A stretch of 64,000 nt of DNA from Prochlorococcus sp. AG-402-N10 (GTDB taxonomy: Bacteria > Cyanobacteriota > Cyanobacteriia > PCC-6307 > Cyanobiaceae): positions 1-64,000 of the forward strand of contig QCIU01000003.1 in NCBI GenBank assembly GCA_003216465.1, given 5' to 3'. The position numbers and the translations under genes were made by a program. Shown here piece after piece: positions 1-7,738 of the stretch; position 1 is the first letter of the stretch; each line of letters begins with the position of its first letter. Under the pieces are notes generated by a model. That model saw only the letters and a list, made by a program, of their open reading frames with translations, made no database searches and was not told the DNA's origin.

Positions 1-797
1 CTGTAAAGAAACATAAGCAAAAAGGGGCAATAGCAAGTTTGATCACAAAGAAGGTAACTAGAGAACAGGTATCTAGTTATGGAGTCGTAGTTTCTGATAA
101 TGATGGAAGAGTCAAAACTTTTCAAGAAAAACCAGCTCTAGATGATGCTTTGAGTGATTCGATTAATACTGGAATTTATCTGTTTGAGCCTGAAATTTTT
201 GATTATATTCCGTCAGGAAAAAAGTTTGATATTGGAGCAGATTTATTCCCAAAACTTGTTGAAATGGATTTGCCATTTTTTGCTTTGCCTATGGATTTCG
301 AATGGGTGGATATTGGCAAAGTTCCTGATTACTGGAGTGCAATTAGAAATGTATTGCTAGGTAAAGTAAGGCAGGTAGGAATTCCAGGTAAGGAAATTAA
401 ATCTGGAGTCTTCACTGGACTTAATGTTGCTGCTAATTGGGATAAAGTTAATATTAATGGCCCAGTGTATATTGGAGGAATGACAAGAATAGAAGATGGA
501 GCAACTATCATTGGACCTTCTATGATTGGACCTAGTTGTTGTATTTGCGAAGGTGCTACTATAGACAACTCTATAATTTTTGATTATTCGAAAATTGGGA
601 AAGGTGTTCAACTTGTGGATAAATTAGTATTCGGTAGATATTGCGTTGATAAAAATGGAGATCATTTTGATTTGCAAGATGCCTCCTTGGATTGGTTAAT
701 AACAGACTCAAGAAGATTAGATTTAACTGAGCCGTCTCCACAGCAAAAAGCTATGGCAGAATTATTAGGAACTGATTTAATTAATATTCCAGATTAA
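1..797 (+). CDS. Sugar-phosphate nucleotidyltransferase (NDP-sugar pyrophosphorylase), 5' end outside window
   Basis: The frame is open from base 3, so the gene starts before the window; the TTG at 39 is internal. What remains is the C-terminal part of a nucleotidyltransferase catalytic domain (FQEKPALDD, NTGIYLFEPEIFDYIP, DFEWVDIGKVPDYW) followed by a left-handed beta-helix of hexapeptide repeats (VYIGG, GATIIGPSMIGPSC, GATIDNSIIFDYSKIGKGV). This layout is typical of mannose-1-phosphate guanylyltransferase/RfbA-like enzymes that join an NTP to a sugar-1-phosphate for polysaccharide synthesis. The helix and the VDIG/DYW segment fit a GMP-type enzyme better than glycogen GlgC, but the sugar cannot be read from this part. 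The last 17 bases overlap the end of convergent metF. Confidence 0.85.
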   Translation, partial: VKKHKQKGAIASLITKKVTREQVSSYGVVVSDNDGRVKTFQEKPALDDALSDSINTGIYLFEPEIFDYIPSGKKFDIGADLFPKLVEMDLPFFALPMDFEWVDIGKVPDYWSAIRNVLLGKVRQVGIPGKEIKSGVFTGLNVAANWDKVNINGPVYIGGMTRIEDGATIIGPSMIGPSCCICEGATIDNSIIFDYSKIGKGVQLVDKLVFGRYCVDKNGDHFDLQDASLDWLITDSRRLDLTEPSPQQKAMAELLGTDLINIPD

Positions 798-1671
798 GAT
801 CTGCTTTTTTAAGTATTTCTGGGATGAGATTTTCGGCTTTAACGGCCATTATATGTATACCCTCAGCGATATCAATATAATCTTTTGATTGCTCTGCGGC
901 GATTAATATTCCCTCTTCTAAGGGATCTTTCGCTTCTTTGAGACGATTTAAAATATTTTCAGGAATATTCGCACCTGGCACAAATTTATTTATAAAAAGA
1001 GCATTTTTATATGATTTCAAAAGAAATACTCCTGCAATTACTGGTATTTCAAGTGGATTGCTGACCTCTTTGCAAAAATCTATTAAATAATTCCTATCCA
1101 TAACCATTTGAGTTTGTAAGAAATTTGCTCCAGCCTCTTTTTTCTTTGAGGTTCTACTCTTTAGACTTTTTTTATTCCTGCAACTGGGGTCAGCCGCAGC
1201 ACCTGAAAAAATATTAGTTTTTTTATCATAGAGTTGCTCAAAGGTAGGATCAATTCCTTTATTAAAAGATTGAATTTGTCTTAATAATCGAACGGACTCT
1301 AATTCATGAACTGCTTTTGTTTCTTGTTGGTCCCCAGCTTTTATAGAATCTCCAGAAATACATAAAATATTTTTAATACCTAAAGCATTTGCTCCAAGAA
1401 TGTCTGATTGTAAAGCAATTTTATTACGATCTCTACATGAGATTTGCATTATTGGTTCTATTCCATTTTCCAGTAATAGTTTGGACATTGCTAAGCTACA
1501 CATTCTCATTATAGCTCTACTACCATCTGTAATGTTAACAGCATGTACCTTATCTTTCAGAAGTTGTGCTATCTTAAGAGATCTTACGGGGTCCCCTCCT
1601 CTTGGCGGCATTAACTCTGCTGTAATTACTTTGGATTTTTTTTCTAAAGTTTGCTGAAGTTTTGATTTCAA
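781..1671 (-). CDS. metF: Methylenetetrahydrofolate reductase
   Basis: This 296-residue flavoprotein of the MTHFR TIM-barrel family reduces 5,10-methylene-THF to 5-methyl-THF, the methyl donor for methionine synthesis. Family features seen are an N-terminal TAELMPPRGG (active-site Glu), VNITDGSRA, an ILCISGD core and a C-terminal PVIAGVFLLKSYKNALF with EGIHIMAVKAE. A Lys/Ser/Arg-rich insert sits near residues 165-180 (KKSLKSRTSKKK), a basic loop I would not have predicted. The start is TTG at 1671; no ATG lies before the conserved ELMPPRGG, so TTG is the only sensible choice. It is divergent from the pedR-like gene, with 77 bp between them holding an inverted repeat. Confidence 0.92.
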   Translation of the reverse strand: MKSKLQQTLEKKSKVITAELMPPRGGDPVRSLKIAQLLKDKVHAVNITDGSRAIMRMCSLAMSKLLLENGIEPIMQISCRDRNKIALQSDILGANALGIKNILCISGDSIKAGDQQETKAVHELESVRLLRQIQSFNKGIDPTFEQLYDKKTNIFSGAAADPSCRNKKSLKSRTSKKKEAGANFLQTQMVMDRNYLIDFCKEVSNPLEIPVIAGVFLLKSYKNALFINKFVPGANIPENILNRLKEAKDPLEEGILIAAEQSKDYIDIAEGIHIMAVKAENLIPEILKKADLNLEY

Positions 1672-1698
1672 GTGCTTTTTTCCCTACTTAAGTTAAGA

Positions 1699-1720
1699 AG
1701 TTTACTGAGATTGCTAAACT
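1699..1720. promoter_or_regulatory. Inverted repeat between metF and the PedR-like gene (operator candidate)
   Basis: AGTTTA and TAAACT are perfect 6-bp arms spaced by 10 bp, in the 77-bp gap between divergent metF and the LuxR-type gene. The site is about 30 bp upstream of the regulator's ATG and about 28 bp upstream of the metF start, a suitable place for autoregulation. No protein is assigned by the sequence itself; the operator role is inference. Confidence 0.35.
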
Positions 1721-1748
1721 CAATTAATATAAAAAAGGAACTGTTTAA

Positions 1749-2027
1749 ATGCAAATGGTTGAAGAAGGAGTAAACGACATTGATATGATGGGTCTCTCAT
1801 CAAGAGAGATGGAAATCATAGATTTAGTAGCTGATGGGCTTACAAATCAAGAAATTGCAGTAAAGCTTACTATTAGCAAAAGAACTGTTGATAATCATGT
1901 AAGTAATATGTTTACTAAAACAGGCTCAAAAAACAGAGTAGCACTATTAAATTGGGCTATGGATCATGGGAAAATTTGTAGAGATGGATTCAATTGTTGT
2001 TCTCTACCAGATTCGGATCAAGATTAA
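1749..2027 (+). CDS. pedR: Small LuxR-type transcriptional regulator, PedR-like
   Basis: This 92-residue protein is almost entirely a GerE/LuxR helix-turn-helix (residues about 15-75: LSSREMEIIDLVADGL, NQEIAVKLTISKRTVDNHVS, NRVALLNWAM) with no receiver domain. That size and layout match cyanobacterial PedR (Ssl0564 type), which senses photosynthetic electron flow through thioredoxin and a C-terminal cysteine. Three cysteines occur in the C-terminal tail (KICRDGFNCCSL), consistent with redox control. The ATG at 1749 follows an AAGGAA ribosome site. The family is clear; the PedR equivalence is inferred from length and the cysteine tail. It overlaps the convergent small orphan by 38 bp. Confidence 0.75.
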   Translation: MQMVEEGVNDIDMMGLSSREMEIIDLVADGLTNQEIAVKLTISKRTVDNHVSNMFTKTGSKNRVALLNWAMDHGKICRDGFNCCSLPDSDQD

Positions 2028-2175
2028 AATCATTTTCTTTGTCCATATTTTCTACTAAATCCATTAAACAATAATTTGTAGAATGCATCTCGAATAGCTC
2101 TGCATAATCCAAACAAGCTCCTTTATCTGAGTTAACAAATCTCAATATCCCATTTTTATCATAAAGACCATACAT
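1990..2175 (-). CDS. Small conserved-type hypothetical protein
   Basis: This 61-residue ORF starts with ATG and encodes a soluble acidic protein with no membrane segment or motif I recognise (MYGLYDKNGILRFV, then DLVENMDKENDFNLDP). It has two cysteines. Its 3' end overlaps the end of the PedR-like gene by 38 bp. I believe similar short ORFs occur at this place in other Prochlorococcus genomes, but that is memory. The start MYGLYDKNGILRFVNSDKGAC has normal amino-acid make-up, which favours a real gene over a shadow. No function can be given. Confidence 0.55.
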   Translation of the reverse strand: MYGLYDKNGILRFVNSDKGACLDYAELFEMHSTNYCLMDLVENMDKENDFNLDPNLVENNN

Positions 2176-2241
2176 GTAATTAAAACCTAAAGATAATATT
2201 TTCTAAATATAAAAAAAATATAAAGGAAACGAGACTTTTGG

Positions 2242-2739
2242 CTAATTTTTTTTGAGATTTTTCAAATCTTCATTTTTCCACTTAGAAAAAGGATAGTTTG
2301 TAAGGTTAAAGTTAGTAAAAATTTTAAGACCTGTAATTTCTTTTGATAAAAAGGGAGGCACATTGATCTCTTCTTTTTCTTCATTAAGTTCAATTTCTGC
2401 AATTTCTAAGGGAAAGTTTTTGTCTTTAAAGCAATCTATTATCCAATTTTTATGATCAAAAACTAAAAAAAACCTTTCTTTTTTAATTGTATTTGTAAGA
2501 TTTGACATAATTTTTTCACCATCACTAAAGGGTATCGAGTATTCGAATTCATAGTTAGTAAAGCCTTTTATATGTTTTTTCAGCGCAATCTTAAATTGCT
2601 TGCCATTAGATCTTATTCTAATGATCCAATCCTCCAAGTTAGATGAAAGGTAGCCCTGTTCTATCAAAGTTCTATGAGTAACAAAATTTTTCCATTGATT
2701 GTTCTTAATAAGAAATCGCCTTTCTATTTCTAATGACAT
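2242..2739 (-). CDS. CYTH-domain protein (triphosphate tunnel metalloenzyme)
   Basis: The protein opens with the CYTH signature EIERRFLI (residues 4-11), followed by alternating charged beta-strands (IIRIRSNGKQFKIALKK, EFEYSIPF, IAEIELNEEKEE) that would line the triphosphate tunnel. It has 165 residues, normal for bacterial CYTH proteins. Characterised relatives hydrolyse tripolyphosphate or other triphosphates with divalent metal; a few are adenylate cyclases. The start codon directly follows the nadK stop with no gap, so the two are almost certainly co-transcribed and possibly translationally coupled. The substrate is unknown; tripolyphosphatase is the best guess. Confidence 0.85.
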   Translation of the reverse strand: MSLEIERRFLIKNNQWKNFVTHRTLIEQGYLSSNLEDWIIRIRSNGKQFKIALKKHIKGFTNYEFEYSIPFSDGEKIMSNLTNTIKKERFFLVFDHKNWIIDCFKDKNFPLEIAEIELNEEKEEINVPPFLSKEITGLKIFTNFNLTNYPFSKWKNEDLKNLKKN

Positions 2740-3654
2740 TTAAGTACTTGATTTATTTTTTAATGATAAATCTCCCTTCCACTCAAGCTTTTTAATTAGT
2801 GTATTGTAGTATGAAATACTTTTGTGAAATTTAATCATTTTGCAGGGTGTTTCCCCTTTTTTAATTTCGCAATAATCACTTTGTTTTATAGTCATACACT
2901 TTGACCCATCTTTCCATAGTTTGATTTCTCTCTTGTTTTTCTTAACAGCTCGAATATTTACTTTACTAGTATCAGGAATAATAATTGGTCGGCTTGCTAA
3001 ACTCATCGGGCATATTGGATTTATTATAAATGCATTTATTGAAGGATGAACTATTGGTCCTCCTGCTGCCATAGAGTATGCTGTAGAGCCAGTTGAGGAT
3101 GAAATAATCAACCCATCACCTTTATATTCGTTTACTTTCTCATTATCTATTTCGATTTGAATTTGATTGGTTGGTGAAATATCCTCTTCAACAGATTTAA
3201 AATAAAAATCATTTAATGCATCATAACTTTTTATTATCTTTCTTTCTGTATTATTTTCAGTCCTGTATACATCACAATGTAGTCTGTTTCTTAAATCAAT
3301 TATGAATTCTTCTTTTTTTAAAATTTCAATAAATGATTGGTTAAATAAATATTCTTTTTCTTGGGTTAAAAATCCTAAATTTCCACCGATATTAAAACTC
3401 AGTAATGGAATATCATAGTTAACTAATTCATTAGCAGATTTAAGAACAGTTCCATCACCTCCTAGAACAATTACCAATTGTGGAACTGAAGCAAGATCAA
3501 AAAAGTATTTTTCAATTTTATTTTTATCAAAATCACTATCTATCCTGTAGGACTTGATATTTTTATCTTTTAAGACATTTACACAAAAGATAGAAGCTTC
3601 TTCAGCAATAAAGCTGTTAGAACGATAAATAATTAGCACTAATGAAAGTTTCAC
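2740..3654 (-). CDS. nadK: NAD kinase
   Basis: This 304-residue ATP-NAD kinase phosphorylates NAD to NADP, the final electron acceptor of photosynthesis. It shows the [11 protein letters not shown] motif (about residues 64-74), GFLTQ, the long conserved [20 protein letters not shown] block and the [10 protein letters not shown] segment. The start is GTG at 3654; the first residues [12 protein letters not shown] match the usual N-terminal strand. It sits 10 bp downstream of ndhE in the ndhA-I-G-E run and abuts the CYTH gene. Cyanobacteria usually carry two NAD kinases; this looks like the shorter, plain form without extra domains. Confidence 0.95.
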   Translation of the reverse strand: MKLSLVLIIYRSNSFIAEEASIFCVNVLKDKNIKSYRIDSDFDKNKIEKYFFDLASVPQLVIVLGGDGTVLKSANELVNYDIPLLSFNIGGNLGFLTQEKEYLFNQSFIEILKKEEFIIDLRNRLHCDVYRTENNTERKIIKSYDALNDFYFKSVEEDISPTNQIQIEIDNEKVNEYKGDGLIISSSTGSTAYSMAAGGPIVHPSINAFIINPICPMSLASRPIIIPDTSKVNIRAVKKNKREIKLWKDGSKCMTIKQSDYCEIKKGETPCKMIKFHKSISYYNTLIKKLEWKGDLSLKNKSST

Positions 3655-3664
3655 TAGATGCTTG

Positions 3665-3985
3665 TTACCATTTTAATAAATTAAAGCTTTCCATATCGAC
3701 AGTAACTCTGTTTCTATAAAGAGATAATAATATAGCCAAACCGACAGCTGCTTCTGCTGCCGCAACCGTGATAACAAATATTGTAAAAACTTGTCCTTGA
3801 ATTAAGTTATTGTCTATATAAGAAGAAAAGGCCATCAAATTTATATTGACTGCATTAAGCATTAACTCAATGCTCATTAACACTCTCACAGCATTTCTAC
3901 TATTTAGCAATCCCCATATACCAATACAAAATAATATGGAAGATACTGTTAAAAAGGCTTGAAGTGGAATGGATTCTAAATTCAT
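3665..3985 (-). CDS. ndhE: NAD(P)H-quinone oxidoreductase subunit 4L
   Basis: This 106-residue NuoK-type subunit has three transmembrane helices (about residues 7-24, 30-50 and 62-88) and the conserved membrane glutamate in [13 protein letters not shown]. NdhE is part of the proton-pumping arm of thylakoid NDH-1, which carries cyclic electron flow, respiration and, in special forms, CO2 uptake. It is the last ndh gene of the ndhA-ndhI-ndhG-ndhE run, 18 bp after ndhG, and is followed after 10 bp by nadK. Confidence 0.96.
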   Translation of the reverse strand: MNLESIPLQAFLTVSSILFCIGIWGLLNSRNAVRVLMSIELMLNAVNINLMAFSSYIDNNLIQGQVFTIFVITVAAAEAAVGLAILLSLYRNRVTVDMESFNLLKW

Positions 3986-4003
3986 TTTAATTAAAATTCT
4001 AAA

Positions 4004-4603
4004 TTAATTTTTCTTCATTAGTAATGGTTCATTTGATTTTTCAATCAATTCTTGGTCTACTGGTAATCCTGTCGAAATATCTTCATTCATAACATCTCTT
4101 CTAGCCAAAACTATAGCTCCAATCATTGCCATTAAAAGTAATATTGATGCCACTTCAAATGGTAGTAGATAGTCACTAAATAGGTGTTCTCCAATTCTTA
4201 TTGTAGATTCCTCACCTATAGATGCTTGAGGATCAGCTAATCTCCAAATATTCGATAAGTCAACTCTAATTAAGAGACTAAGAAGAGTCAAACAAATTGA
4301 TGTTGATATAATTCTTCTTGACTTAATATTATCGATAGGTTTTAAATCTTCTTTTTTATTAACAAGCATTATTGCAAAAATTATAAGAACATTTACTGCA
4401 CCGACATAAACCAAAACTTGAGCGGCCGCTACAAAACTTGCGTTTAAGAGCAGATATAAGCCTGCAACACTCATGAAAACTCCACCAAGCAAGAATGCAG
4501 AGTAGACAATACTTTCTAGTAAGATTACACCTAATGCTCCTAATATTATGACTAGAGATAATACTGAAAAACAAATTATTTGAGTTGTGACTGCTATAGA
4601 CAT
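4004..4603 (-). CDS. ndhG: NAD(P)H-quinone oxidoreductase subunit 6
   Basis: This NuoJ-type membrane subunit has 199 residues and five predicted helices (for example residues about 8-28, 32-52, 56-78, 97-112 and 148-166). The family block VYVGAVNVLIIFAIMLVN is present, and the helix with LLMAMIGAIVLARRD ends the conserved part. The C-terminal 30 residues are a hydrophilic tail (VDQELIEKSNEPLLMKKN). It lies 13 bp after ndhI and 18 bp before ndhE, as in other cyanobacterial ndhAIGE clusters. Confidence 0.95.
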   Translation of the reverse strand: MSIAVTTQIICFSVLSLVIILGALGVILLESIVYSAFLLGGVFMSVAGLYLLLNASFVAAAQVLVYVGAVNVLIIFAIMLVNKKEDLKPIDNIKSRRIISTSICLTLLSLLIRVDLSNIWRLADPQASIGEESTIRIGEHLFSDYLLPFEVASILLLMAMIGAIVLARRDVMNEDISTGLPVDQELIEKSNEPLLMKKN

Positions 4604-4616
4604 AAATTACTTTTAA

Positions 4617-5243
4617 TTAATTGTTTGAATTGAGAGTATATTCCTCTTTATCATTAGCTTCAGGTTTCATCCAATCATAAACTTCTTCAGGTAGTTTACC
4701 AACCCTAAGATCAGAAGGAGAAACTTCATGAGGATCCATAACCCCTTTAGGTAAATATGCAAGTTCTCGTAATGGTTTTACCGATGGATCTGTAGTTACA
4801 TTTGTAGGAAGTCTGCCTAGAGCGATATTATCAAAATTTAAATTATGCCTATCGAATGTAGCTAGTTCATATTCTTCAGTCATCGATAAGCAATTTGTTG
4901 GACAATATTCAACACAATTGCCGCAAAAAATACATACACCAAAGTCAATAGAATAATTTCTAAGTTCCTTTTTTTTTGTTTCTTTATTCATTACCCAGTC
5001 AACTACTGGTAGATTAATAGGACAAACGCGTACACAAACTTCACAAGCTATACACTTATCAAATTCATAATGAATTCTTCCTCTATATCTTTCTGAAGGT
5101 ATTAACTTTTCATAAGGATATTGAACAGTAACTGGTCTTCTGCGGAGATGGTCAAAAGTTACAGAAAGTCCATCATATAAATATTTTCCAGCGCTAAAAG
5201 CCTCTTTAATATAGCTATTTACTTTTTGAAGAAAATCTTTCAT
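4617..5243 (-). CDS. ndhI: NAD(P)H-quinone oxidoreductase subunit I (2x[4Fe-4S])
   Basis: The 208-residue protein carries two ferredoxin-type cluster motifs, [16 protein letters not shown] (about residues 64-79) and [17 protein letters not shown] (about 103-119), the NuoI hallmark. It passes electrons along the hydrophilic arm of NDH-1 toward plastoquinone; in cyanobacteria the donor is ferredoxin. The C-terminal region of about 60 residues ([19 protein letters not shown]) is a cyanobacterial/plastid-type extension. It is separated from ndhA by 69 bp holding a strong hairpin. Confidence 0.96.
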   Translation of the reverse strand: MKDFLQKVNSYIKEAFSAGKYLYDGLSVTFDHLRRRPVTVQYPYEKLIPSERYRGRIHYEFDKCIACEVCVRVCPINLPVVDWVMNKETKKKELRNYSIDFGVCIFCGNCVEYCPTNCLSMTEEYELATFDRHNLNFDNIALGRLPTNVTTDPSVKPLRELAYLPKGVMDPHEVSPSDLRVGKLPEEVYDWMKPEANDKEEYTLNSNN

Positions 5244-5286
5244 TTTAAAGAATTTACTTTGTTTTTTTATTCTAATGGATTTATTT

Positions 5287-5314
5287 AATATTTAAGTATA
5301 TTTACTTAAATATT
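5287..5314 (-). other. Perfect 12-bp stem hairpin between ndhA and ndhI
   Basis: AATATTTAAGTA and TACTTAAATATT are perfect 12-bp arms around a 4-base loop; the distal arm overlaps the ndhA stop codon. In the transcript this folds into an AT-rich hairpin without a following T-run, so it is not a classic terminator. It may mark RNA processing or protect the 3' end of an ndhA message. The function is inference. Confidence 0.55.
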
Positions 5315-6431
5315 ATCCACCAAAGAATTGAGGGAATGCAAGTTTTAGGCCTGCTGTTAAGAGCAGATTGGCAAGCGATATGGGTAAAAGGAACTTCCAT
5401 CCAAGATCAAGTAGTTGATCTATTCTGACTCTTGGAGTTGTCCAACGCAATAAAATAGCAATAAAAACCAAGAGATAGGCTTTAAGAACAGTCATTACAA
5501 TTCCTATAGAAGCTGTGAATACTTGGATTAAAGGTGCATTAATTGGGAGATTTAGAATTTTAGCAATCATCTCAACAGGAACAGGAAAACCCCATCCTCC
5601 TAAATAAAGTATGGATACTAATAATGCGGATAAGATTAAATTTATGTAGCTGCCTAAATAAAATAATGCAAATTTCATTCCAGCATATTCAGTTTGATAA
5701 CCTGCAACTAATTCTTCCTCAGCTTCTGGCAAGTCAAATGGAAGCCTCTCGCATTCAGCAAGAGCACATATCCAAAATATTATGAATCCAACAGGTTGCC
5801 GCCATATATTCCAACTTAAAATTCCAGCTCCGCTTTGTTGATTAACAATATCAACAGTGCTAAGAGAATTTGTCATCAATACTACAGCTAATACGGATAA
5901 AGCTAGAGGTATTTCATAGCTTATAGATTGAGCAGCTGCCCTTAAGCCTCCTAATAGTGAATATTTGTTATTGGAGGCATATCCACTCATAAGGAGACCA
6001 ATAGGTTGAATACTACTTAAAGCAATCCAAAGAAAAATTCCAATGCCCACATTACTAATGAGTAAATTTTGACCAAAAGGAACAATTAACCAGGAAAGAA
6101 TAACTGGCACTAATACCAATATTGGTCCAGCAGTAAATAGAATCGAATCAGCTTTTGCAGGAATAATATCTTCTTTTACAAGTAATTTAAGACCATCTGC
6201 AATTGGCTGGAGTACTCCTAAAGCTCCTGCATATTCTGGTCCAATTCTTTGTTGTGCAGCAGCAGATATTTTTCTTTCTAACCAAACCGTGACTAAAACA
6301 CCGACTACTGCTGATACTAAAACTAATAACATTGGTAGAGGAAGCCAAATAATATGAGCAAGTTCACTTGATAGGCCAAAACCCTTTAAAATTTCATTAA
6401 AGCTATATTCAAGATCTAATCCGGTGTTCAA
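5313..6431 (-). CDS. ndhA: NAD(P)H-quinone oxidoreductase subunit 1
   Basis: This NuoH-type subunit of 372 residues has about eight transmembrane helices and forms part of the quinone site at the junction of the two arms of NDH-1. Conserved blocks visible are [29 protein letters not shown], the quinone-loop [17 protein letters not shown] and [12 protein letters not shown]. The start is TTG at 6431; no ATG occurs before residue 34, and an in-frame stop lies just upstream. It leads the ndhA-ndhI-ndhG-ndhE-nadK-CYTH run, with a 16-bp palindrome 15 bp upstream of its start. Confidence 0.96.
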   Translation of the reverse strand: MNTGLDLEYSFNEILKGFGLSSELAHIIWLPLPMLLVLVSAVVGVLVTVWLERKISAAAQQRIGPEYAGALGVLQPIADGLKLLVKEDIIPAKADSILFTAGPILVLVPVILSWLIVPFGQNLLISNVGIGIFLWIALSSIQPIGLLMSGYASNNKYSLLGGLRAAAQSISYEIPLALSVLAVVLMTNSLSTVDIVNQQSGAGILSWNIWRQPVGFIIFWICALAECERLPFDLPEAEEELVAGYQTEYAGMKFALFYLGSYINLILSALLVSILYLGGWGFPVPVEMIAKILNLPINAPLIQVFTASIGIVMTVLKAYLLVFIAILLRWTTPRVRIDQLLDLGWKFLLPISLANLLLTAGLKLAFPQFFGG

Positions 6432-6445
6432 AATTTTTTAGTTAT

Positions 6446-6461
6446 TTAATCTATAGATTAA
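6446..6461. promoter_or_regulatory. Perfect 16-bp palindrome upstream of ndhA
   Basis: TTAATCTATAGATTAA is fully self-complementary. It lies 15 bp upstream of the ndhA TTG codon, in the 75-bp gap after gltA. It could be an operator over the ndhA promoter; the enclosed TATAGAT also resembles a -10 element. The function is inferred from position and symmetry only. Confidence 0.4.
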
Positions 6462-6506
6462 CTCGCCATAAACAATATGTGTGTATTTTATGAAAAGCTG
6501 AAAATA

Positions 6507-7652
6507 TTATTTCCGATTTTCTAATCCAATCCAATCTCTTGGATTCGAACCAGTATAAATTTGCGATGGCCTAAAAATTCGGTTTGCTCCTAATTGTTCC
6601 CTCCAGTGAGCCAACCAACCTGCTACTCTAGAAATAGCAAAAATTGGCGTAAATAAGTCTCGTGGGATACCAAGTTTTCTATAAACAAGACCAGAATAAA
6701 AATCAACATTTGGAAAAATGCCTTTTGGTCCTAACCTTGGTATTGCCTCCAACTCCAATTTTTTAGCAACTTCATATATCTCATCTTTACCAAATCTTGC
6801 AAAAAGCTCTTCTGCTAATTTTTGAAGAATAGTTGCTCTGGGATCTTTAACTTTATACTCTCTGTGACCAAAACCCATTATTTTACTTTTATTTTTTATT
6901 GCATTATCTATAAAGGAACTAGCTTTGTCTGGAGTTTTAATCTCTTCTAACATTTCTATCACATCTTCATTGGCTCCACCATGGAGAGGACCAGCTAAAG
7001 TGCCTACCGCTGAGGCAATAACGGCATATGGGTCTGTAAGGGTGCTAGCAGTGACTCGAGCACTAAATGTACTTGCGTTTAAACTATGTTCTGCGTGGAG
7101 TATTAGGCATCTATCAAGAACTTTTGCAGCTATTGGATCTTGTTCTTTCTCAGTCAGCATGTAAAGAAAATTGGAGGAGTATGACAAATCATCTCTAGGC
7201 TGAATAGGATCTTGTCCCTTTCTAATCAGTTGAAATGCAGCAATCATTGTTGGTATTTTTGCAATGAGTCGTATAACTGCGTTATAAATATAATTTGGAT
7301 CATCTATCGCTCTTCTCGAGTAGAAAAGACCAAGAGAGGCAGCACTAGATTGTAGAGCATCCATGGGGTGCCCTGTCGCAGGAAAACATTTCATCATATC
7401 TCTTACTCTGAAGCTTAATCTCCGATGCATCTGTACTTCTTCTTCAAAATCTCTTAGCTCTGTAGCTGTCGGTAACTCTCCCCAAATTAATAAAAAAGCA
7501 GTTTCTAAGAAACTACTTTTCTGTGCTAATTCTTCAATTGAATAGCCCCTGTACAATAATTTTCCTCTCTGCCCGTCAATGTCACATATTGATGAATTAG
7601 TTACTGGGACACCCTCTAATCCTGGTTTTAAAATTAGTTTGTCAGTGTCCAA
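6507..7652 (-). CDS. gltA: Citrate synthase
   Basis: This 381-residue citrate synthase condenses oxaloacetate with acetyl-CoA, the entry to the incomplete TCA branch that makes 2-oxoglutarate for nitrogen assimilation. Seen motifs are GQRGKLLYRGYSIEEL, LHAEHSLNASTFSARV, GPLHGGANEDV and MGFGHREYKVKDPR (catalytic His), and NVDFYSGLVYRKLGIP (catalytic Asp). The length fits the short dimeric Gram-positive-type enzyme. The start is TTG at 7652, because no ATG precedes the conserved core. It is upstream of ndhA on the same strand with a 75-bp gap, so co-transcription is possible but not shown. Confidence 0.95.
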   Translation of the reverse strand: MDTDKLILKPGLEGVPVTNSSICDIDGQRGKLLYRGYSIEELAQKSSFLETAFLLIWGELPTATELRDFEEEVQMHRRLSFRVRDMMKCFPATGHPMDALQSSAASLGLFYSRRAIDDPNYIYNAVIRLIAKIPTMIAAFQLIRKGQDPIQPRDDLSYSSNFLYMLTEKEQDPIAAKVLDRCLILHAEHSLNASTFSARVTASTLTDPYAVIASAVGTLAGPLHGGANEDVIEMLEEIKTPDKASSFIDNAIKNKSKIMGFGHREYKVKDPRATILQKLAEELFARFGKDEIYEVAKKLELEAIPRLGPKGIFPNVDFYSGLVYRKLGIPRDLFTPIFAISRVAGWLAHWREQLGANRIFRPSQIYTGSNPRDWIGLENRK

Positions 7653-7738
7653 TTTTTAAATACAATATAAATTCTTTATAGATATAAGATAGTCAAATAA
7701 TTTTTAGTTAACCACAAGATATCAATCAAATTTAATTT

